IMG/VR virus record: IMGVR_UViG_3300022932_000011 | Span: 1 to 38,036 of that record | Source: a virus | Length of the DNA: 38,036 bases | Strand: one strand, 5' to 3' | Shown: piece after piece, positions 32,986 through 38,036 of the stretch | Position numbering within the stretch: the first letter of the stretch is position 1 | Layout: every line of letters begins with the position of its first letter | The notes under the pieces: model-generated | The model's input: the letters and a program-made list of their open reading frames with translations, nothing else | Database searches by the model: none | Told to the model about the DNA's origin: nothing | Made by a program: the position numbers and the translations under genes

Positions 32986-33453
32986 TCAAGCAAAGTTAGC
33001 TAATCTTTTGTATTTTTCAATTAATTTTTTGAATTCTGATTTAGTTATAAATTCATCTTTTGTATTTTGAAATCTAATTATTGTTGATCGATTTTCTGGT
33101 GTGTCAATGGCACAAACTTTCCATTTTATTTTTAAAATATCAAACAATATTATTGATCCTTCGGAAGGATAATTATCTACTGATACTTTATAACCAAGAC
33201 CATCTACATATTCTTTAAATAAAATATGAGCTGGTAAATATTTATGAGCAGCTTCTCCACTCCATCTAAAACCTTTATCTAAAATTTCATAATCAACTTC
33301 TTTGAAATTTGGATAATTTGTTTTGAAAGCATCATGATCTTTGCAGTTAGCACAAACTGCCATACCTTCATAGTCAGCTGGAACATCTTCATTTGGCATA
33401 TGATATCCAACTATTTTATATTCTCCGCACATTTTACAAGCACTTAATTCCAT
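32986..33453 (-). CDS. Zinc-ribbon protein downstream of the helicase
   Basis: A 155-residue protein. Cys pairs CKMC (6-9) and CANC (34-37) form a four-Cys zinc ribbon at the N-terminus. The rest is mixed alpha/beta with a C-terminal basic helix (FITKSEFKKLIEKYKRLANF). The start shares one base with the helicase stop (TAATG), and both end at the terminator at 32912-32945, so it is probably a partner of the helicase in DNA replication or recombination. Family not recognised. Confidence 0.65.
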   Translation of the reverse strand: MELSACKMCGEYKIVGYHMPNEDVPADYEGMAVCANCKDHDAFKTNYPNFKEVDYEILDKGFRWSGEAAHKYLPAHILFKEYVDGLGYKVSVDNYPSEGSIILFDILKIKWKVCAIDTPENRSTIIRFQNTKDEFITKSEFKKLIEKYKRLANFA

Positions 33454-34820
33454 TATTTATCTCCTAAATTTTTTAAATACACAGTTCCTTTATTTGTGTG
33501 TTTGCTAAACCATCCTAATGAAACCATTATTTGGCTCACCTTCTGTGGATACACCTTGGTTTTTGGATCATAGCCTTGTGCTATGGAATTTGCATCTAGT
33601 CCAGAAATTCTTCCAAGCTCATTATAATCTTCTAATTTAGAAATCATCCAATCAGTCAATGGATCTGATTCCATAAATTGTTCATTTGAAATATTAAGCA
33701 TTTCACTTTCTTCTTCATTTAGAAAGTGACTTTCACCAGATTCGTATGCTTGAACAGCTTCTGACCAAAGTGCTTCTTTAATTTCTTTTAATTTATCAAG
33801 ATCTACTTTTTGATTTCTTTCAACTTCAACACACCAAAATCTACGATTGCCTGTTTTATCAACAAGGATATTCATGTTATTTGAGGTTCCGCCAAATACC
33901 ATCATGCGAGGAACATTAACAGAATCATTTTCAAATTTAGGAACATAAGTATCAACTGAATTAGTTAAATAATCTTTAACACTTTCTAATTCATTTTTCT
34001 TAAACGAACTTAATTCACCGAATTCAATAAGAAACTTACCACGAAATGTTTGAGTTGCTTTTTGAATATTATCAAGATCAACTTTACCAGAAATATAATA
34101 TTCAGGTTTAGGATTTAATATTTTAAAGAAGCTGGTCTTTCCTGCGCCTTGATCTCCGCAAAAGATCAATGCACTATGAACTTCAGTTCCTGGTACCATT
34201 GCACGAGCAACGGCACTGATAAGCCATTTACGACCAAGAATACGATTGATTGGCGTATCCTTTACCTTACAGATATCAACCAAATAATTATTTAAATAAT
34301 CAGTTTTGCATTTTGGTAATTTTGTAAAATAATCTTTCAATGGATTAAATTCATTTTGTAAAGCAACATGATTAACAACTCGTTTAAGAATATCGTTATT
34401 TATACTTCCACCAAGATAAAAATTATTCATTGCGATTTCAATATCACCACGTAATTTAGTGCTTAATGGTTTGGAATCAATATAAATACGACCATCAAAA
34501 ATGGAATAAGCTAATTTTGGAAATAAGTGTTTCATTACTAAAACATAGTTATTGAAATTAGGTATTAAAGTTATAGTGTTTTCTTTTTTAAAGAAACGCA
34601 TCGCCTCATCATAATAACCATATTTACGGATGCAATTTTCTTTTAATTCGTTTTTAACATTTTCTTTCTTTTGATTAATATTAAAAACCTTGGCTGCTGC
34701 TTCTTTTTCAGCAGCAATAACTTCTGGACTGTCTGGAATATAATAAACCTCTGAATCATCAGAATCGTTTAAGTAGTCAGAAAAATTGAGAATATCTGTA
34801 TCATTACATTTGTTGTGCAT
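33453..34820 (-). CDS. VapE/VirE-type replicative helicase (P-loop NTPase)
   Basis: A 455-residue protein. I take ATG 34820 (after AAGGAAATTTATA) rather than the in-frame GTG at 34874. The virulence-associated E ATPase domain is clear: Walker A GDQGAGKT (222-229), Walker B-like FLIEFGEL (263-270), GGTSNN (310-315) and the arginine-bearing GNRRFWCVEV (324-333). The C-terminal 60 residues (MISKLEDYNELGRISGL onward, ending GTVYLKNLGDK) look like a winged helix that could bind DNA. No primase motif is seen in the N-terminal part. It sits next to the iteron array, a layout like that of SaPI Rep initiator-helicases, so self-initiation at the array is a testable idea. Confidence 0.85.
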   Translation of the reverse strand: MHNKCNDTDILNFSDYLNDSDDSEVYYIPDSPEVIAAEKEAAAKVFNINQKKENVKNELKENCIRKYGYYDEAMRFFKKENTITLIPNFNNYVLVMKHLFPKLAYSIFDGRIYIDSKPLSTKLRGDIEIAMNNFYLGGSINNDILKRVVNHVALQNEFNPLKDYFTKLPKCKTDYLNNYLVDICKVKDTPINRILGRKWLISAVARAMVPGTEVHSALIFCGDQGAGKTSFFKILNPKPEYYISGKVDLDNIQKATQTFRGKFLIEFGELSSFKKNELESVKDYLTNSVDTYVPKFENDSVNVPRMMVFGGTSNNMNILVDKTGNRRFWCVEVERNQKVDLDKLKEIKEALWSEAVQAYESGESHFLNEEESEMLNISNEQFMESDPLTDWMISKLEDYNELGRISGLDANSIAQGYDPKTKVYPQKVSQIMVSLGWFSKHTNKGTVYLKNLGDK

Positions 34821-34878
34821 TATAAATTTCCTTGTTGAAGAATAAAGAACTTCGTTGTGTGACCAGCTCTTCACAATA

Positions 34879-34906
34879 AATATATCATTATGTATAGATT
34901 TGTAAA
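34879..34906 (-). promoter_or_regulatory. Promoter of the helicase operon
   Basis: On the minus strand TTTACA (34906-34901), a 16-base spacer and TATATT (34884-34879) with an extended TG in front (TGATATATT). Start near 34872, leader about 50 bases. It lies just after the terminator at 34923-34970, so the helicase is transcribed separately from anything coming out of the repeat array. Confidence 0.6.
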
Positions 34907-34920
34907 ATAAAAATGAAAAT

Positions 34921-35057
34921 AAAAAACTGCTGGCTCAAACGTACGCACAACCATACTCGCCAGCAGTTTTACATTCTTCTTCAACAGACACAACAATCTC
35001 ACGATTGTATTACTTATATACCGCGAAATGCCTAACTTTATTATATTTTTTAATGTT
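34921..35057 (-). ncRNA. Possible short RNA from the array edge
   Basis: A minus-strand TATAAT (35069-35064) touches the first iteron, and the strong terminator lies about 135 bases downstream. Between them is no supported gene but a 6-bp hairpin with a four-base loop (ACAATC-TCAC-GATTGT, 34993-35008). A short transcript here could act as a replication primer or regulator. No good -35 is visible, so this is tentative. Confidence 0.3.
34923..34970 (-). terminator. Strong terminator beside the repeat array
   Basis: AAAACTGCTGGC (34923-34934) pairs with GCCAGCAGTTTT (34959-34970): a perfect 12-bp stem with a 24-base loop. On the minus strand it ends in TTTTTT. It shields the helicase promoter from leftward transcription out of the array, and can also stop rightward transcripts (GTTTTAC). 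Confidence 0.75.
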
Positions 35058-35072
35058 TCTGGTATTATAAAG

Positions 35073-35360
35073 GTGACAGACAATGGTGCCTCTGTCACTC
35101 CTCTGTCACCTTCTCTGTCACCTCTGATATCCTATGATTTACGATGTATTATTGCAAAAGTGACAGAGTGACAGAGAAAGTATGAAAAAGTTTACCGGCG
35201 CCAAAAGCATTCCTATACCTCTGTTCATCCGCCAGGAAAGATCAAACACCAAATTCTCTGTCACTCTGTCACTTTTTTCTTTAAGTAGCTGTTTTTATTG
35301 AAGAATGTCGGTGACAGAGAAGGTGACAGACACCTGTTTTCTCTGTCACTAGTGACAGAG
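35073..35360. repeat. Dyad-symmetric iteron array, candidate replication origin
   Basis: Twelve exact copies of GTGACAGA: forward at 35073, 35160, 35168, 35311, 35323, 35352; reverse (TCTGTCAC) at 35091, 35102, 35114, 35257, 35265, 35342. Eight lie in two nested inverted repeats with the same centre, 35216: an outer pair of 22-base arms (35101-35122 / 35310-35331, one mismatch) and an inner pair of perfect 23-base arms (35156-35178 / 35254-35276), 33 bases apart on each side. A perfect 20-bp palindrome, CTCTGTCACTAGTGACAGAG, lies at 35341-35360. The region has no gene and divides the two transcription arms. Iteron-type origin and operator are the main readings. Confidence 0.85.
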
Positions 35361-35380
35361 GATATTCTTGGCATTGAGGT

Positions 35381-35752
35381 ATGCACTATCTCTATGTTAT
35401 CAGAAATTCTTTAAACGGAAAGATGTATATTGGTAAATCTATTAATCCAATAAAACGATTAAAACAACACCTCGCGGACAAATCCTCTAAACGCCTTGCT
35501 AAAGCGATTCGAGCTGACGGTAAGGATAAGTTCCAGCTATACGTCATCGCAGAGTTTAAAACTGATTTAGAGGTATCTGTGGCTGAACTGTTGTTCATTG
35601 ACCAGCTCGGTACAGACGATCCAGATCTAGGTTACAACGGTTTAACAAACTGGAAATATATTTCTAAAGAAATAAGAAAACAATATAGAAAAAAGAAATA
35701 TGAATTATCAAAATCACCTTCAGAGATATTAGAGATATTACCTATATTATGA
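35381..35752 (+). CDS. GIY-YIG nuclease
   Basis: A 123-residue protein consisting of one GIY-YIG domain: LYV (4-6), YIG (16-18), catalytic-type R26, H30 (RLKQH), E69 in SVAELLFID and N86 in LGYNGL. A lysine-rich C-terminal helix (KEIRKQYRKKKYELSK) can bind DNA. It starts 21 bases after the 20-bp palindrome of the array, with a TTGAGG ribosome site, so array-bound protein could repress it. It may be a free-standing homing-type nuclease or have a role at the origin; no separate targeting domain is visible. Confidence 0.85.
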   Translation: MHYLYVIRNSLNGKMYIGKSINPIKRLKQHLADKSSKRLAKAIRADGKDKFQLYVIAEFKTDLEVSVAELLFIDQLGTDDPDLGYNGLTNWKYISKEIRKQYRKKKYELSKSPSEILEILPIL

Positions 35753-35762
35753 AATATCTATT

Positions 35763-36257
35763 ATGGAAAAGAAAGATTCAAAGGAATTAGATACCTCTAC
35801 CTGGGCGACTGTAATTTATAATGGTGATACTTACCTCGTTAATCCACTTTACATCGGTCCGGTTGGAATTCAAGAAGCTAAAACTATTGCTGACGGCTAT
35901 GGATGCGAGTTACCAAGTCCAGGTCTTGTAGATGCAATCTTTAAACAAGCTGACTGCCGCCTCAACGCTCTTGAATTCGTTCGCCAGCACAATGGCACAC
36001 CAGCAACGATGTCAAGTTTAAAGGTCCTCCAGGAGCAGCAAGAACATATCCGTAATTCATTAGGACAATGGATCCTAGCTAATGGACCATTTCAGTTATC
36101 AGCAGGCTATGGTAAGGATGTTGTTATTTCTAATGGCACATTAGGAATTTATGGCTGGCACCGTCTTAATGGAAAACCAATACAACCATTTTATGGAAAA
36201 CATTCTACATCATGGAAAGATTACAGTCAGCTTCTTCGGTTAGTTAAAAAAATATAA
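35763..36257 (+). CDS. Conserved protein of unknown function, possible lytic or hydrolytic enzyme
   Basis: A 164-residue protein. Conserved-looking blocks: EAKTIADGYGCELPSPGLVD (38-57), AGYGKDVVISN (114-124) and IYGWHRLNGKPIQP (129-142) followed by H147 and KDYSQLLRLV (152-161). I recall this block order from uncharacterised bacterial and phage proteins. The clustered invariant-type H133, H147, D153 and Y154 look like an active site. Because no standard endolysin is recognisable in this genome, this is one candidate for the wall-cutting enzyme; its location outside the late lysis region and lack of export signal weigh against that. Confidence 0.5.
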   Translation: MEKKDSKELDTSTWATVIYNGDTYLVNPLYIGPVGIQEAKTIADGYGCELPSPGLVDAIFKQADCRLNALEFVRQHNGTPATMSSLKVLQEQQEHIRNSLGQWILANGPFQLSAGYGKDVVISNGTLGIYGWHRLNGKPIQPFYGKHSTSWKDYSQLLRLVKKI

Positions 36258-36265
36258 GGATAATT

Positions 36266-36568
36266 ATGAAATCAGATTGGAAATGTTTATCAAAAGGTTG
36301 TAGCAATAAGAACTTTCATTACTCCGGCTTTATGAAATGTAAGATTTGTGATGCGCTCCATCATTCGAAACAAGATGGCAGTTATTCTTATTACTTCGTT
36401 AATCCTAATGACAGCTTCGCACAAGAATTCGATAAAATCATAACCTATGATAATGAAACAGGTAAAACAACTCTTTCTATTAGAGAAGGATCTAATCCTC
36501 CTGTTCTTTATACTGACCATGGTAAACTAACTGCCAATGATTTTACCAGAAATTTACTGGATAATTAA
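36266..36568 (+). CDS. Small RanBP2-like zinc-finger protein
   Basis: A 100-residue protein with DWKCLSKGC (C7, C12) and MKCKICDA (C25, C28) separated by a short loop with aromatic residues: the W-x-C-x4-C...C-x2-C layout is like RanBP2-type zinc fingers, which bind single-stranded RNA or proteins. The remainder (FVNPNDSFAQEFDKIITYD onward) is unassigned. It follows the 164-residue gene by eight bases (AAGGATAATT ribosome site). Confidence 0.6.
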   Translation: MKSDWKCLSKGCSNKNFHYSGFMKCKICDALHHSKQDGSYSYYFVNPNDSFAQEFDKIITYDNETGKTTLSIREGSNPPVLYTDHGKLTANDFTRNLLDN

Positions 36569-36693
36569 AATTAATTAAAACAAGAAATAGTTTCTCAATG
36601 TATAAACTTTATTTCGCCGATGAAAACTAATGTTTTTTAATTTCCATAGTAATCTCTCGACAAAACAACAAGACGAAACTTTCTTTTGCATGA

Positions 36694-36699
36694 TATACT
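36694..36699 (+). promoter_or_regulatory. Extended -10 promoter before the non-coding RNA
   Basis: TGATATACT gives an extended -10 (TG-N-TATACT, TATACT at 36694-36699). The -35 (AAGACG near 36670) is weak, which extended -10 promoters tolerate. It would start an RNA near 36706, and no gene follows before the terminator at 36887-36918. Confidence 0.5.
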
Positions 36700-36705
36700 C
36701 GAAGG

Positions 36706-36918
36706 AGTGATAACGAGTGAGAGGATGTCATGTTTTCTTTGAAGTAGTTAGGATCAGAGAAAAGAATCTCTGAATACTAAAGAGAGAAGAACTAGTATAG
36801 GCGCCAATATTATTTTCTCTTTGTTATATAGATCTGTGTAGTCATTGTATTTTTGTCATTATTTGTCCTCTGACTTCCAATAGAAGAACCTCCAGCCGTC
36901 ATCTCTGGAGGTTTTTCG
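36706..36918 (+). ncRNA. Candidate structured non-coding RNA of about 210 bases
   Basis: Between an extended -10 promoter and a strong terminator there is no ORF over about a dozen codons. The sequence folds locally: CAGAGA/TCTCTG (36755-36772, six-base loop); AAAGAGAGAA with TTTTCTCTTT (36779-36788 / 36813-36822, one G-U) with a 24-base loop carrying ACTAGT and GGCGCC; and the terminator hairpin. Promoter, order of hairpins and terminator together are what a phage small RNA looks like. A long structured leader for the downstream genes is less likely because of the terminator. The whole gap 36569-37017 is otherwise empty. Confidence 0.5.
36887..36918 (+). terminator. Strong rho-independent terminator
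   Basis: AACCTCCAG (36887-36895), a nine-base loop, CTGGAGGTT (36905-36913), then TTTCG: a 9-bp G+C-rich stem with a five-T run. It ends the rightward transcripts from 35.4 kb and the candidate RNA, about 100 bases before the 204-residue gene. Confidence 0.85.
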
Positions 36919-37017
36919 TTTCTATAATCTTAAACTAATCTGAACTATTTTAAACTATTTCAGACATTTCTATGATTTATCTTAACTATCTTATAGAAGG
37001 AAAGAAAAGAGAAGGAA

Positions 37018-37632
37018 ATGAAAACACGAACACCAAAGAAAAAGAAACCACTAGCCAAGACACGACAAGACAGCACAAAGAATAAATCACCAAAAGCTGA
37101 TATTAATTCCAAAACTGTAGAATTATTTGATTGTCCAAATTTCTGGCTAAAGAAATACAATGCAACAAAGATAAAAAGATTTATCTATAAAACCTCACGA
37201 TCATATTTTCTGTGGATGAGAATAGATTCTGATTATATTAATGAGAAATTTCAAACTCAAGAAGAAGCAGAAATCCAGCTTCAAACGATATTGAGTCGCC
37301 ATGACATTAAACCAGAATTAAAACTTGTTTCCAGTCACGGACTGCTCTTACCACAGGAGCCAATCAAAATCGATTCCACAGTCATTCTACGAGCAGCAAA
37401 CTGTAGTTTCACCGCCACTGACATCAGTCATCATCTGCAAGAACACTATTTCGATCTTACCAATAAGAATCTAACACCTGATCAACTTATTCTTCTTAAT
37501 ATCGCAATACGATTAACGAATAAAAATACTCTTCCAAAGATTTGGCTTAATGGTGTAATGAGTAATGAAGAATTACAAAGATCATTTCGTGATATGGACT
37601 ATAAAACTTTTTTGTCACTGATATCGAAATAA
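37018..37632 (+). CDS. Hypothetical protein with very basic N-terminus
   Basis: A 204-residue protein. Residues 1-27 are almost all Lys/Arg/Thr/Pro/Ser (KTRTPKKKKPLAKTRQD), probably disordered and DNA- or RNA-binding. A folded part follows with YKTSRSYFLWMRIDSDY, EEAEIQLQTILSRH and a C-terminal helical section (LTPDQLILLNIAIRLTNKN; SNEELQRSFRDMDYKTFLS). The ribosome site is GAGAAGGAA. It precedes the candidate small terminase and follows the terminator, so it may be the first gene of the late operon and a candidate regulator or packaging factor. Not recognised. Confidence 0.6.
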   Translation: MKTRTPKKKKPLAKTRQDSTKNKSPKADINSKTVELFDCPNFWLKKYNATKIKRFIYKTSRSYFLWMRIDSDYINEKFQTQEEAEIQLQTILSRHDIKPELKLVSSHGLLLPQEPIKIDSTVILRAANCSFTATDISHHLQEHYFDLTNKNLTPDQLILLNIAIRLTNKNTLPKIWLNGVMSNEELQRSFRDMDYKTFLSLISK

Positions 37633-37685
37633 ATTCCAATATCACTACATTAAAAGATATAAAATCAGTTAACAGATGTAAAATC

Positions 37686-37997
37686 ATGAATAAAACAGTA
37701 AAAGAAAGAAAAACTAAAAAGACCAAATCAAAAAATATCGATGAGATGTTTAATGATTGTACTGTTATTTTGTCCAAAGAAATAGATAAAATAGCCAAAT
37801 TACAATCTAACTCCGAAGAATTATTAGATCCAAAAGCTGTAGCTGTACTAACAGATACAATGAGAACATTTATTTCCTATAAAAAAGAAGAACGAGTTGC
37901 TTCGCTTAATAATGACTTATCCAAGATTGATGAAAATTCATTAAAAGATCTGGCAAAAACAGCGATACAATTTATCGAGAAAAAGGAAAAACAATGA
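37686..37997 (+). CDS. Candidate terminase small subunit
   Basis: A 103-residue protein: basic N-terminus (NKTVKERKTKKTKSKN), helical middle (IDEMFNDCTVILSKEIDKIA) with LDPKAVAVLTDTMRTFISYK, and a C-terminal helix (ENSLKDLAKTAIQFIEKKEK). The pattern 'DP..V..L...MRT...YKKEE......L..L....L..LA..AI' is like small helical terminase subunits, which form rings that recognise the packaging site. It is the nearest small helical protein upstream of terL, separated by the GNAT gene and two small genes. The call is from position and pattern, not a firm match. Confidence 0.5.
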   Translation: MNKTVKERKTKKTKSKNIDEMFNDCTVILSKEIDKIAKLQSNSEELLDPKAVAVLTDTMRTFISYKKEERVASLNNDLSKIDENSLKDLAKTAIQFIEKKEKQ

Positions 37998-38036
37998 GTC
38001 AGCAAAATACACCGATAATATACAGACCACCAACTC
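37910..38036. repeat. Terminal overlap, right copy
   Basis: Identical to bases 1-127. It ends inside the start of the GNAT gene (ATG at 37994, the same as 85). The repeat should be collapsed when the circle is closed. Confidence 0.95.

Noticed and set aside
34821-34874. N-terminal extension of the helicase by 18 codons
   Set aside because: Starts with GTG at the predicted transcription start without a ribosome site, whereas ATG 34820 has AAGGAAATTTATA in front.
34871-35098. Minus-strand ORF of 75 codons between array and helicase
   Set aside because: GTG start within an iteron, runs through the strong terminator hairpin and the helicase promoter, no ribosome site.
35073-35360. CRISPR-like array
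   Set aside because: Repeat unit is 8-12 bases, on both strands, with irregular short spacing and dyad symmetry; no 25-40-base repeats with uniform spacers.
1-38036. tRNA genes, integrase, repressor, DNA or RNA polymerase
   Set aside because: I looked for cloverleaf-like pairs and for the usual catalytic motifs and saw none; a tRNA search tool and profile search would settle it.

Overview
The window is a complete, circularly assembled, AT-rich genome of a tailed phage, most likely a podovirus. The last 127 bases (37910-38036) repeat the first 127 exactly, which gives a unique circle of 37,909 bp. The gene order terminase, portal, scaffold, capsid, head-tail adaptor, tail nozzle, ejection proteins and receptor-binding proteins is that of a short-tailed phage. 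No tape measure, sheath or tube protein, integrase, phage RNA polymerase or DNA polymerase is recognisable, so the phage appears lytic and dependent on host transcription and replication. A Sec signal peptide, membrane-protein candidates for lysis and capsule-type spike proteins fit a Gram-negative host, but the sequence does not identify it.

Layout. Two transcription arms diverge from a repeat-rich, gene-free region at about 35.07-35.36 kb and meet tail to tail at about 28.9 kb. The rightward arm runs 35.4-37.9 kb, across the circle junction, and on to 28.9 kb. It holds a GIY-YIG nuclease, two small genes, a likely non-coding RNA (36.7-36.9 kb), a candidate small terminase, GNAT protein, large terminase, portal, scaffold, major capsid protein, terminator (7.8 kb), adaptor, fibres, nozzle-like protein, second GNAT, three large ejection-type proteins (14.8-22.3 kb), a cluster of exchangeable adhesins that includes a GH5-type glycoside hydrolase spike (22.3-27.1 kb), and small membrane proteins suited to lysis (27.2-28.3 kb). 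The leftward arm holds a VapE/VirE-type helicase and a zinc-ribbon protein (33.0-34.8 kb), a run of small unknown genes joined by 1- or 4-base overlaps (30.1-32.6 kb), a cassette with its own promoter and terminator encoding a secreted four-cysteine peptide and a membrane peptide (29.5-30.1 kb), and a PD-(D/E)XK-like nuclease (28.9-29.4 kb).

How it works together. The region at 35.07-35.36 kb carries twelve copies of GTGACAGA (either strand). Eight are placed with exact two-fold symmetry around position 35216. With the helicase gene next to it, this is the best candidate for the replication origin and the control point between the arms. Head and tail genes build the particle. The GH5 spike and two lectin-like modules suggest that the phage must cut and bind a beta-glucan-type surface polysaccharide. 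No standard endolysin is recognisable.

Most notable: the dyad-symmetric iteron array, the structured RNA at 36.7-36.9 kb, the overlapping small-gene operon with membrane microproteins, the secreted-peptide cassette, the modular GH5/lectin/fibre cluster, and a Q/A-rich ejection protein with three S74-type 'SD...K' motifs and an A10 run where slippage would make a short form.
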